Positions 45,132 through 53,564 of a stretch of DNA of 64,000 bases are shown piece by piece (within the stretch, counting starts at the first letter, position 1; each line of letters opens with the position of its first letter). Below the pieces are notes generated by a model that was not told the origin of the DNA, did not search any database, and saw only the letters and a list, made by a program, of their open reading frames with translations. Made by a program: the position numbers and the translations under genes. The stretch lies in NCBI RefSeq assembly GCF_014636475.1, contig NZ_BMEL01000002.1, positions 712,177 through 776,176 on the forward strand, read 5' to 3'. This stretch comes from Halobacillus andaensis. GTDB taxonomy: Bacteria > Bacillota > Bacilli > Bacillales > Halobacillaceae.

Positions 45132-45204
45132 TATGATAAGATACTTTTAACGCATCAATTATTTGAAAATTTCAAAAATCAGGTGCGCTTTTTTAAAAAC
45201 TATT

Positions 45205-45220
45205 TTGAAAGCGTTACCAA
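45205..45220 (+). promoter_or_regulatory. cre box (CcpA catabolite control)
   Basis: TTGAAAGCGTTACCAA matches the cre consensus WTGNAANCGNWWNCAW at every position. It lies directly before the ribosome site of the TRAP binding-protein gene. Glucose repression of the operon is expected. Confidence 0.8.
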
Positions 45221-45234
45221 GGGAGGGTAATTTT

Positions 45235-46272
45235 TTGAAGAAATTATTGTGGGCACTTTTGGTCGTTTCTTTTCTGATGTTGGCAGCTTGTGGGAACAGT
45301 GAGGAGGCAGGTTCAGAAGCGGAGGGTTCTGATAGTGAGGAGAAAGTAAGCTTTAAGTTATCTACACCAGACCCGGAAGACTCTAATGTAACTATGGCAG
45401 CTAAAGAATTCGCGGAAGTAGTAGAAGAAAAGAGTGATGGAACTATTGAAATTTCTGTTCATCCAAATGGAACGTTGTATGGCGGAGATCCTTCAGCAGC
45501 TGTAAAACAACTGGGGGCAGGAAGTCTTGATATGTTAGTTTTATCGACTTCCTTGTATGCGAACTTTGAACCAAAGTTCAGTGCCATTAGTGTTCCTTAC
45601 TTATTTGATGATAATGAGCAGTATGTTTCGTTTCTTAACGGAGATTTAGGTAATGAATTATTAGGATCTGTTTCGGATCTTGATATTCAAGGGTTAGGGT
45701 ATTGGGCACGTGATTTTAGACAAATCACTAATTCTAAACATCCCATTGAGGAACCGGCTGATTTAGATGGGCTTAAGTTAAGAGTACCGAACAATCCTTT
45801 GTGGGTGGAATTTTTCAAAGGTGGGGGTACAGCCACAACGCCAATGGATTTCGGTGAAGTGTACAATGCCCTTCAATTAGGAACCATTGATGGACAAGAG
45901 AACCCGCTTGGAGTTATATCTTCGGCTAAAATGCATGAAGTGCAGGACTATTTAACAATTTCTAATCATATGGCCGATGGTTGGTTAGTTGGCTTGAACC
46001 AAGAGAAATATGACAATCTAAGTGATGACCAAAAGCAAGTTCTAGAGGAAGCAACACAGGAAGTGCAAGATTGGTCGATCGATTACAATGCGGAACAAGC
46101 TGATTCGATCATTGAAACTCTGGAGGAAGAAGGAATGGAAGTGAACGAATTATCTGAAGAACAACAGCAAGAATTCATTGAACTTTCCCAGGAGGCATAT
46201 CCGGCATTTGAAGAGGTTATTGAAGATGAGGAATTCTTTAATGAAGTTCTGAAGTCTGTAGGTAAAGACTAA
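45235..46272 (+). CDS. dctP: TRAP transporter solute-binding lipoprotein, DctP type
   Basis: 345 residues from the TTG at 45235 behind GGGAGGG. An earlier in-frame ATG at 45163 would bury the signal peptide. The lipobox is FLMLAACGNS. The family core FKLSTPDPEDSNVTMAAKEF and the ligand-binding Arg in GLKLRVPNNPLW indicate a carboxylate-containing ligand. TRAP systems import organic acids or sugar acids using a sodium gradient, apt for a halophile. First gene of a seven-gene plus-strand cluster. Confidence 0.92.
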   Translation: MKKLLWALLVVSFLMLAACGNSEEAGSEAEGSDSEEKVSFKLSTPDPEDSNVTMAAKEFAEVVEEKSDGTIEISVHPNGTLYGGDPSAAVKQLGAGSLDMLVLSTSLYANFEPKFSAISVPYLFDDNEQYVSFLNGDLGNELLGSVSDLDIQGLGYWARDFRQITNSKHPIEEPADLDGLKLRVPNNPLWVEFFKGGGTATTPMDFGEVYNALQLGTIDGQENPLGVISSAKMHEVQDYLTISNHMADGWLVGLNQEKYDNLSDDQKQVLEEATQEVQDWSIDYNAEQADSIIETLEEEGMEVNELSEEQQQEFIELSQEAYPAFEEVIEDEEFFNEVLKSVGKD

Positions 46273-46337
46273 ACGAACACCTTGAAATATGCGGTCTTTA
46301 GTAACTAAAGGCCGCTTTGAATAAAAGGGGATAAGTT

Positions 46338-46829
46338 ATGGAAAAGAAATTTTCAACTATAATAAGCAACCTTTTTCATGTTTTTAATAAACTGACTTCT
46401 TTCCTAGCTATATTGTCCTCTGTATCGATTTTTGTAATCGTTATATGGCAGGTTGTAGGGAGGTTGATCGGACACCCCGCACCATGGACAGAGGAATTAA
46501 CCAGGTTCATTTTTGTTTGGATGATTTTTTTAGGCATTGGCATTGGGTTTAGAAAGGCAGAATCAGCTAGAGTTACAGTTTTTATGAAAGTGCTGCCTAG
46601 ATTCATACAGAAATTATCGGTTTGGATTTACTCGATTGCTACTATATTATTCTTTTTATTTATGATCATTTTTGGAGTTCAGTTTATTTTCCAACAGATG
46701 GCTACAAATGAAATGAGTTCTGTAGTTATGATTCCGATGTGGATTATTGGACTCTCTGTGCCTAGTGCAGGTGCTATAGGTATCCTCAATGTAATTCAAT
46801 CTTTATTATATGACCGAGAGTTAATTTAG
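46338..46829 (+). CDS. dctQ: TRAP transporter small membrane subunit, DctQ type
   Basis: 163 residues with four membrane helices. It has the family pattern WQVVGRLIGHPAPWTEELTR then FVWMIFLGIGIGFRK. It pairs with the large subunit that starts 15 bases later and links it to the binding protein. AAAAGGGGATAAG lies before the ATG. Confidence 0.92.
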   Translation: MEKKFSTIISNLFHVFNKLTSFLAILSSVSIFVIVIWQVVGRLIGHPAPWTEELTRFIFVWMIFLGIGIGFRKAESARVTVFMKVLPRFIQKLSVWIYSIATILFFLFMIIFGVQFIFQQMATNEMSSVVMIPMWIIGLSVPSAGAIGILNVIQSLLYDRELI

Positions 46830-46844
46830 GAGGTACCCTAAGCT

Positions 46845-48122
46845 ATGTCTATATTTCTGCTTGTCATGTTTTTTCTGCTCGTTTTTATAGGAGTTCCAAT
46901 AGCCATTTCTCTCGGACTCTCAGTTGTGGCGACGATTGTCTTATTTACTGAAGTACCCATCAGCATTGTTATCCAGTCCATGTACAGCTCGATGAATAGC
47001 TTTATAATGGTGGCTGTTCCATTGTTCATCCTTGCAGGGATCATTATGGATGAAGGCGGAATAGCTGAGAGAATATTTGATTTTGCAAAGAGTGTCGTAG
47101 GCTGGATCACTGGAGGGTTAGGACACGTTAATATTTTTGCAAGTCTCATATTCGCTGGGATGGCAGGCTCATCTGTAGCCGATATTGCAAGTACTGGTAG
47201 AATCACGATTAATGCAATGAAACGTGATAATTATCCTTTGGAATACGCGGCTTCCTTAACTCTTATTACTTCTATGTTAGCCACCATTATTCCACCAAGT
47301 ATTTTAATGATTGTAGCTGCATCGACAGCTGGTGTGTCAATTAGTGCCGCATTAATTGGTGGTCTTGTTCCAGGAGTCATCATAGCGGTTATCTTTATGA
47401 TATATAACTATTTTTATAGTAAGAAGCATGGGCTTGGGACGCACCAAAAGTTCGAATGGAAAAATGTTTCGAAAGAATTCATTCGCGCATTTCCGGCTTT
47501 ATTAGCACCCGTGATCTTAATTGGTGGTATTCTAAGCGGTTATTTCACCCCAACAGAAGCCGCGGCCATCGCTGTTTTATATACATTGCTCGTTTCGATA
47601 TTTGTATATAAAGGACTTCCTCTTAGGAAGCTTCCTGATATTTTCCATAGAACCGTTAACCTTACGGGAACGATTTTATTCATTGCTGTGGCTGCCATGC
47701 CTGCGGGGTGGGTGTTTGAATATGATGGTCTGCCAACTCGACTCGCTGCATTTATTAGTGGGATTAGTGAGAGTTCGTTAGTCATCATGCTGTTACTGTT
47801 TGTATTTTTAATTGTTGTCGGGATGTTTATGGATGCGACAGCAGCTATCTTCATCTTAGTTCCCATTTTGATGCCTACCGTTGCGGTAGCTGAGATTGAT
47901 CCCGTATTTTTCGTTATTTTTATGGTGATTTCACTTTCCATTGGTTTAATCACGCCGCCTATTGGCGTTTGTTTATATGCGGCTTGCAACATTACGGGAT
48001 TAAAATTAGAAGAATTAAGTAAAGCGTCATTACCCTGGCTGGGAATTACATTTGCAACATTAATACTTTTTATATTTTTCCCGGAACTAATTATAACGCC
48101 GCTTAGTTGGCTAGGTTTCTAA
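46845..48122 (+). CDS. dctM: TRAP transporter large permease, DctM type
   Basis: 425 residues with about 12 membrane helices. Recognisable family stretches are FILAGIIMDEGGIAERIFDF, GMAGSSVADIASTGRITI and LITPPIGVCLYAACNITGLK. This is the sodium-coupled translocating subunit. The stop is followed by a terminator before the enzyme genes. Confidence 0.94.
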   Translation: MSIFLLVMFFLLVFIGVPIAISLGLSVVATIVLFTEVPISIVIQSMYSSMNSFIMVAVPLFILAGIIMDEGGIAERIFDFAKSVVGWITGGLGHVNIFASLIFAGMAGSSVADIASTGRITINAMKRDNYPLEYAASLTLITSMLATIIPPSILMIVAASTAGVSISAALIGGLVPGVIIAVIFMIYNYFYSKKHGLGTHQKFEWKNVSKEFIRAFPALLAPVILIGGILSGYFTPTEAAAIAVLYTLLVSIFVYKGLPLRKLPDIFHRTVNLTGTILFIAVAAMPAGWVFEYDGLPTRLAAFISGISESSLVIMLLLFVFLIVVGMFMDATAAIFILVPILMPTVAVAEIDPVFFVIFMVISLSIGLITPPIGVCLYAACNITGLKLEELSKASLPWLGITFATLILFIFFPELIITPLSWLGF

Positions 48123-48126
48123 AAGA

Positions 48127-48160
48127 AAGAAGAATAGTGGTGATTATCTTCTTTTTTTTA
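48127..48160 (+). terminator. Terminator after dctM
   Basis: AAGAAGAATA / TTATCTTCTT stem with eight T. It separates the transporter genes from the enzyme genes, which have their own copy of the shared motif. Confidence 0.75.
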
Positions 48161-48170
48161 TTAATTTTTA

Positions 48171-48188
48171 TGAAGGAAATTACCACCA
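48171..48188 (+). promoter_or_regulatory. Second copy of the 18-base shared motif
   Basis: TGAAGGAAATTACCACCA, identical to 45114-45131, 41 bases before the dehydrogenase start. A degenerate inverted copy (TAGTGGTGATTATCTTC) precedes it within the terminator. It suggests co-regulation of transporter and enzymes. Confidence 0.6.
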
Positions 48189-48228
48189 AAAATGTAGGCT
48201 GATTTAAGTCTGAAAGGATGGTTTTGTA

Positions 48229-49266
48229 ATGAAAGCAGCTGTTTTTCACGGACCTAATGATATGCAGTTACAGGAGGTAGAGAAACCTGTAATTGGCAAT
48301 AAAGAAGTACTAATGAAGGTAAATGTTAGTGCAGTCTGTGGCACGGATGTACGCATTTACGAAGGAAAGAAAACAAAAGGAGTACGCACACCTTCCATTA
48401 TCGGCCATGAGCTCGTAGGGACGGTTGAGGAAGTAGGCGTTGACGTTGAGGAATTCTCAATTGGAGAAAAAGTAGGTGTGATCCCTGTTATACCATGCGG
48501 AAAGTGTTATTACTGTATGAATGATAGAGAAAACGTATGTGCGAATCGTACAGCCATTGGTTATGAATTTGATGGAGGGTTTGCTGAATATGTAAGGATT
48601 CCAGAGTCTGCTTTAAAGTCTGGCAACTTAGTTAAATTACCAGAGAACGTCTCTTTAGAAGAAGCCGTCATTACGGAACCACTGGCTTGTTGTTTAAATG
48701 GTCAACGTAAAGCTAACGTAAAAATGGGAGACACAGTCGTCATTATTGGAGGAGGTCCGATTGGTTTAATGCATGTTCAGCTGGCCAAAGTAGCTGGAGC
48801 AAAACATGTGATCCTGAGTGAACCGATTGATCATAGAAGAGAGAAGGCTATGCTTGCAGGGGCAGATCTTGTCGTTAATCCAGAATCAGAATCGCTTGAG
48901 AATCTCGTACTTGAGAAAACAGAGCAGTTAGGTGCAGATGTAGTTATTATGGCGATTGGAGTTCCAACTCTAGTGAACTCCTGCATCTCCTTATTAAAAA
49001 AAGGAGGGACGTTAAACTTATTTGCGGGCTTTACGAAAGGCGTACTCGGCGAAATAGATCCAAATGTCATTCACTATAACGAAATTAATGTAAACGGAAC
49101 TTCTGCTCTTACACGGTCCGATTACTATAACTCTTTGTCTCTGATTTCATCGGGGCAGATTAATACAGAAGTATTAACGACCAAAGGCTATAAGTTAGAG
49201 GATATTCAACAAGCCATAATGGATGTGCGGAATGGTAACGGGATGAAATCCGTTATTCATATATAA
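48229..49266 (+). CDS. Zinc-dependent alcohol/polyol dehydrogenase
   Basis: 345 residues, MDR superfamily. The catalytic zinc site is in SAVCGTDVRIYEG and GHELVGTVEEVG. The structural zinc Cys cluster is CGKCYYCMNDRENVC and the NAD fold IIGGGPIGLMHVQLAK. It resembles sorbitol, threonine and gulonate dehydrogenases. In this operon it should oxidise a hydroxyl of the imported sugar acid or polyol to a ketone. Confidence 0.88.
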   Translation: MKAAVFHGPNDMQLQEVEKPVIGNKEVLMKVNVSAVCGTDVRIYEGKKTKGVRTPSIIGHELVGTVEEVGVDVEEFSIGEKVGVIPVIPCGKCYYCMNDRENVCANRTAIGYEFDGGFAEYVRIPESALKSGNLVKLPENVSLEEAVITEPLACCLNGQRKANVKMGDTVVIIGGGPIGLMHVQLAKVAGAKHVILSEPIDHRREKAMLAGADLVVNPESESLENLVLEKTEQLGADVVIMAIGVPTLVNSCISLLKKGGTLNLFAGFTKGVLGEIDPNVIHYNEINVNGTSALTRSDYYNSLSLISSGQINTEVLTTKGYKLEDIQQAIMDVRNGNGMKSVIHI

Positions 49267-49291
49267 AAAAACAATTAAAGGAGAGAGAAAC

Positions 49292-50116
49292 ATGGGAGTA
49301 TTAGGTAAGGAAATTAGAATGAATCGTTTAATGAATCAGGAATCTGGTAAGTTGCTGGCAGTAGCTGTAGATCAGGCGATGGCACGAGGGATTTTTGAAG
49401 AGTTAATGCCGATTGATCGAAAGTTAAGTGAAATCGTGGAAGGCGGACCCGATGCCATTACAATGCATAAAGGGATTGCGGATACGTGCTTTAGAAAGCA
49501 TGCTGGAAAAGCAGGATTGATTCTTAAAGCTTCTACTTTTTCTCCATGGCAGCCGAATTATGATACATGGGTGACAGAAGTAGATGAGGCGGTCCGCTTG
49601 GGTGCCGATGCCATTTCGATGGGATGTATTGTAGGTGGAGACGACCAGCCTGAGCAACTACGAAATTTAGGGATCATTTCAGGTCAAGCTTCTCAAAATG
49701 GATTACCTACCATTGCTCATATTTATCCTAGAGGAAATCAGATTCCTGAAGACGAGAAGGGTGATTGGAGACATGTCGCTTATGCTGTACGAGCTGGTGC
49801 AGAATTAGGCATTGATATTGTTAAAACTAAATATACAGGTGATCCGGATTCCTTCCATAAGGTAGTGTCTTCTACTCCAGGCAAAGTAGTAGTTGCAGGA
49901 GGGGATATTGGAAACAATGTAGAGGACTATTTCCAAATGGTGTATGATGTTGTTGAAGCAGGAGGAGCTGGTATAACGTTTGGAAGAATTGTATGGAATA
50001 ACCAAAACCCAACAGCAATTGTGAAAGCGTTTAAAAATATTATTCATGAGAATGGTACCGTCAACGAAACGATTGAACTCTACAATGAATTAATTAATCA
50101 ACCAGCGAACCTCTAA
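49292..50116 (+). CDS. Class I aldolase of the DhnA/LsrF family
   Basis: 274 residues forming a (beta/alpha)8 barrel. The Schiff-base Lys is in IDIVKTKYTGD near residue 175, and the phosphate-binding Gly segments are VVVAGGDIGNN and GAGITFGRIVW. An AVDQAMARGIFE N-terminal stretch follows the DhnA pattern. Family members include archaeal-type fructose-bisphosphate aldolase, LsrF and sulfo-sugar aldolases. Together with the kinase gene next to it, it should cleave a phosphorylated keto-sugar (acid). Confidence 0.85.
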   Translation: MGVLGKEIRMNRLMNQESGKLLAVAVDQAMARGIFEELMPIDRKLSEIVEGGPDAITMHKGIADTCFRKHAGKAGLILKASTFSPWQPNYDTWVTEVDEAVRLGADAISMGCIVGGDDQPEQLRNLGIISGQASQNGLPTIAHIYPRGNQIPEDEKGDWRHVAYAVRAGAELGIDIVKTKYTGDPDSFHKVVSSTPGKVVVAGGDIGNNVEDYFQMVYDVVEAGGAGITFGRIVWNNQNPTAIVKAFKNIIHENGTVNETIELYNELINQPANL

Positions 50117-50148
50117 AGGAACGAATCTATTAATTAGGGTGGGGGATT

Positions 50149-51636
50149 ATGTCACATGTCATCGGAATAGATATTGGAACGAGTGGTATCAAAGTAGGAG
50201 CCATGAATCATGATGGGGAGTTAGGGCTGATTGAATATCAGCCCTATTCCCTCCACTATCCTCAAAAAGGGTGGGTGGAAATAGATTTAGAAGATATATG
50301 GCTTAAGACAAAAGAATTGTTAATGAAGGTTATTACAAGAGTGGAAAGAACGGGAACGGTTGATGCGATTTCACTATCCACCTTTTGTAATTCTTCTGTT
50401 TTTCTAAATGAAGACGGGGAACCGTTGTGCCCTGGGATCATGTATTTAGATCAAAGAAGCAAAGAAGAGGCAGAATGGATTAAAGAAATAGTGACTGAAG
50501 AAAAAATCTATGACATTACGAAAAACAGGCTTGAGCAGGGAATGTATTCGGTTACTTCCCATGTATGGTTTAAGAATCATCGTCCTTCTTTGTATGAACA
50601 AACCCATAAATGGGGAAATCTCTCGACCTACATATTGAACAAGCTCACGGGTTCTTTCGTTATGGACTGGACTCAGGCTTCCTTCTCAGGGATGTATAAT
50701 ATTGAAGAATATGTGTGGTCGAAAGAAATCTGTGAAGAGGTCGGGCTTGAGATGGAGAAACTCCCTGAAGTCGTAGATCCATGTTCGATTGTAGGCGAGT
50801 TAAATTGTTCAGAACTCCCTTTAAACGGCATACCTGTGGCGGCGGGTGGAGCCGATACAGCTTGTTCAACCTTAGCTTTAGGCGTCCAGCCGGGGGAAGT
50901 TTTTGAGTCAGTTGGTACTTCTAATGTACTGACTGCATGCACAAAGAATCCCGATAATTTAGATAGAAGATTTTTAAATCGATGTCATATTAAGAAAAAC
51001 CAATGGTTATCCCATGGGGCCATGTCCTTCCCTGGTGCTGCCATTCAATGGTTCTACGAAGAGTTTCTTAAAGAAGAAGGTGATTCAAGGCATATTCTTG
51101 AAGAACTTCCGAAGCAATCCCCCATCGGTTCTAATGGCGTATTTTTTCTTCCTTATATGCAGGGAGAACGATCACCCATATGGGATCCTGACGCCAGAGG
51201 AACGTTTACAGGTATATCCTTAAACACGACAAAAGCCGACATGATGAGAGCTATTTTAGAAGGATGCTCTTTCGGGTTGAGACAAATCAATGACATCCTT
51301 TTAGATGCATACCATGTTAAATTTGAAAGCCTTCCTTCAATTGGAGGGGGTTCTTCCAATCAAACGTGGGCCCAGGTGAAAGCTAATATACTAGAAAAAA
51401 ATATTGAAATAAAAGATGTTTCAGAAACGGGAGTATACGGAGCATGTTTGATCGCCGGAACTTCTGCCGGATATTATAAAACATTCGAAGAAGCTTCTGA
51501 ACTTATAGAAAATCAAACAACGCGTGTCGTCAAACCCAACACAGAAGAAGTGAATATTTATAACGAGCATTATCAAGTATTTAAGGAATTATATCCTTCA
51601 TTAAAACCGTTCTTCGCTAAAAGTATGAACCTCTAA
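50149..51636 (+). CDS. FGGY-family carbohydrate kinase
   Basis: 495 residues. The N-terminal ATPase motif is VIGIDIGTSGIKVGAM. The substrate-side segment GIMYLDQRSKEEAEWI and the C-terminal FGGY signature region LPSIGGGSSNQTWAQVKANI are present. It resembles xylulo- and gluconokinases. It phosphorylates the sugar or keto-sugar acid before aldol cleavage. The specific substrate is not readable. Confidence 0.9.
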   Translation: MSHVIGIDIGTSGIKVGAMNHDGELGLIEYQPYSLHYPQKGWVEIDLEDIWLKTKELLMKVITRVERTGTVDAISLSTFCNSSVFLNEDGEPLCPGIMYLDQRSKEEAEWIKEIVTEEKIYDITKNRLEQGMYSVTSHVWFKNHRPSLYEQTHKWGNLSTYILNKLTGSFVMDWTQASFSGMYNIEEYVWSKEICEEVGLEMEKLPEVVDPCSIVGELNCSELPLNGIPVAAGGADTACSTLALGVQPGEVFESVGTSNVLTACTKNPDNLDRRFLNRCHIKKNQWLSHGAMSFPGAAIQWFYEEFLKEEGDSRHILEELPKQSPIGSNGVFFLPYMQGERSPIWDPDARGTFTGISLNTTKADMMRAILEGCSFGLRQINDILLDAYHVKFESLPSIGGGSSNQTWAQVKANILEKNIEIKDVSETGVYGACLIAGTSAGYYKTFEEASELIENQTTRVVKPNTEEVNIYNEHYQVFKELYPSLKPFFAKSMNL

Positions 51637-51668
51637 TATTTTTATTAGAAGATAGGAGGAGAGCATAA

Positions 51669-52634
51669 GTGAAAAGTTCCATATTCATTACGAGGAAACT
51701 ACCTGAAGCCATCGTGAAAAGTCTTGAACATCATTTTGAAATAAAAATGTGGGAGGAAGAAGATACACCTGTACCGAGAAGTGTCTTGTTGAAAGAAATA
51801 CAGGATGTAGAGGGTATCTACTGTCTGCTTACCGATACAATAGACGAAGAAGTAATAAAAGGAGCCCCTAATTTAAAGGTAATCAGCAACATGGCTGTTG
51901 GTTTTAATAATATAGATATACAAGCAGCTGAACAACAGGGGATAGTCGTCACTAATACGCCTGGGGTATTAACGGAAACGACGGCGGATTTAACTTTTAC
52001 ATTATTAATGAGTACGGCAAGGAGAATCGTCGAGGCTTCCGATTACTTGAGAAATGGAAACTGGGATACATGGTCGCCGATGTTACTAACCGGCCAGGAA
52101 ATTCACGGATCTACGCTAGGAATTATCGGCCTGGGCAGGATCGGAGAAGCGGTTGCTAAAAGGGCAAAAGGTTTCGGGATGAACCTTCTCTACTATAATA
52201 GAACTAGAAAATTTGAAAAAGAAGAAGAAATCGGAATCCAATATGCTGATTTAGATACATTATTAAAAGAATCAGATTTTGTATGTGTGATGATACCGTA
52301 CAGTCCCAAAGTTCATCATTTCATAGGAAAAGACGAGTTAGCACTAATGAAGCCAAATGCAATAGTAATCAACACGTCTAGAGGTGGAATCGTAGACGAA
52401 GAAGCCTTATACGAGTCCTTAGTGAACAAACAAATATGGGGAGCAGGATTGGACGTTTTTGAAGAAGAACCTGTTTCTACAAATCATCCTTTGCTTTCTT
52501 TGTCTAATGTAGTAACTCTTCCTCACATTGGCAGTGCAAGTGTGAATACACGATTAAAAATGGCTCAATTAGCAGCAGATAATATCATTCACGTGTTAAA
52601 TGATAAATCCCCTCTTACACCGGTAAATAGCTAA
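51669..52634 (+). CDS. D-2-hydroxyacid dehydrogenase (glyoxylate/hydroxypyruvate reductase type)
   Basis: 321 residues from a GTG with AGGAGGAG upstream. The NAD motif is GSTLGIIGLGRIGEAVAKRA and the catalytic Arg-Glu-His set lies in NTSRGGIVDEEAL, GLDVFEEEP and LPHIGSAS. It reduces glyoxylate, hydroxypyruvate or a keto-sugar acid. As the last gene of the operon it probably handles the aldehyde-acid fragment released by the aldolase, or the substrate itself. Confidence 0.88.
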   Translation: MKSSIFITRKLPEAIVKSLEHHFEIKMWEEEDTPVPRSVLLKEIQDVEGIYCLLTDTIDEEVIKGAPNLKVISNMAVGFNNIDIQAAEQQGIVVTNTPGVLTETTADLTFTLLMSTARRIVEASDYLRNGNWDTWSPMLLTGQEIHGSTLGIIGLGRIGEAVAKRAKGFGMNLLYYNRTRKFEKEEEIGIQYADLDTLLKESDFVCVMIPYSPKVHHFIGKDELALMKPNAIVINTSRGGIVDEEALYESLVNKQIWGAGLDVFEEEPVSTNHPLLSLSNVVTLPHIGSASVNTRLKMAQLAADNIIHVLNDKSPLTPVNS

Positions 52635-52657
52635 GTATAAGAGAGGATCGCTATAAC

Positions 52658-52696
52658 AAAAAAGTCTGATTCTCCCTCGGGAATCAGACTTTTTTC
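52658..52696 (+). terminator. Terminator closing the catabolic operon
   Basis: AAAAAAGTCTGATTC / GAATCAGACTTTTTT stem around a CTCCCTCGG loop; strong. Confidence 0.95.
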
Positions 52697-52697
52697 A

Positions 52698-53087
52698 ATG
52701 GTTCAGGATAGCTGGACGCTGTTCGTCTTGGTATGAGTCATAGATTGGGATGATCAGTTTAAGTATTCATGAGAACCTGTCTGATGAAAAAGTTAAATGG
52801 CGTTAAGATTGCGGTCCTCTAATTACTCAAACTCGTTTTCCATTAAGAGCAGGGGGACGGAACCACGCTTAGATATTGCGCGGATAAATTTAAAAAGAAG
52901 GTTACAATGGTTTTATAGATATAAAGCAAACGTGTACTTGGAACATTAAAGTACACGTCTAGCTTTTAATTTGCTTATTTGTTCATGGTTCATTTCATCA
53001 TTGGGTTATAATGATATAGAAAATGATATTGGTTCATCATAAAATGGATAAGTGTGACGACTTTGATTTTGAGGTGAACCATAGCCA
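52698..53087. other. Gene-free stretch with a hairpin and possible repeat fragment
   Basis: No supported coding sequence. ACGTGTACTT / AAGTACACGT at about 52928-52958 forms a hairpin followed by T-rich sequence. AGGGGGACGGAACC near 52849 resembles dispersed Bacillaceae repeats. No toxin gene is found after the MazE-like gene. Confidence 0.45.
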
Positions 53088-53336
53088 TTAGCGATTCTTA
53101 AGGTTTTTAAAGACTTGATCGTGTTCTTTCAATGTTTCCGACAACATATCGAGCATTTCTGCATCCACTTCATCTTCCCATTTCCTTTTTCTACTTAATA
53201 CAATTTGGTTATTTCTTACATCAAATTCAATCTCATCTCCCCGTTTAATCTTTAATGAATCAATGATGGATTGGGGTAATTCTATACCAAAGCTGCTTCC
53301 TATTTGAACGACTTTCCGTGTTTCTTTTTTTCTCAT
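53088..53336 (-). CDS. AbrB/MazE-like DNA-binding protein
   Basis: 82 residues. The swapped-hairpin domain KVVQIGSSFGIELPQSIIDS, then LKIKRGDEIEFDV, is followed by a charged helical tail (EDEVDAEMLDMLSETLKEH). This is the layout of an antitoxin or of an AbrB-type regulator. No MazF, PemK or Doc-like reading frame lies beside it on either side. It is therefore an orphan antitoxin or a free-standing regulator. Confidence 0.8.
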   Translation of the reverse strand: MRKKETRKVVQIGSSFGIELPQSIIDSLKIKRGDEIEFDVRNNQIVLSRKRKWEDEVDAEMLDMLSETLKEHDQVFKNLKNR

Positions 53337-53564
53337 GTTACTTCACTCATTTCTAATTCTCCTCTTTAAGTTAATCAGCTTATAGATGTATATATGGAAA
53401 ATCAGTATGCACTTTCATAATAACATTCTTTCTTTCATAAAATACTAGGGAGTTAGTCATATCATTTAATGGAGCGAGTTCTCTCTTTTGACAATTCTAG
53501 CAATCCTCGTTAATATAAACTAAGTAAATCCGACTATTTTTATAAGGAAAAGGGTGTTTTATAG

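Noticed and set aside
47540..47992. Minus-strand 150-codon frame inside dctM
   Set aside because: Shadow of the membrane-helix codons of dctM.
53000..53087. Toxin gene paired with the MazE-like protein
   Set aside because: No open frame of adequate length or ribosome site on the minus strand after the gene.
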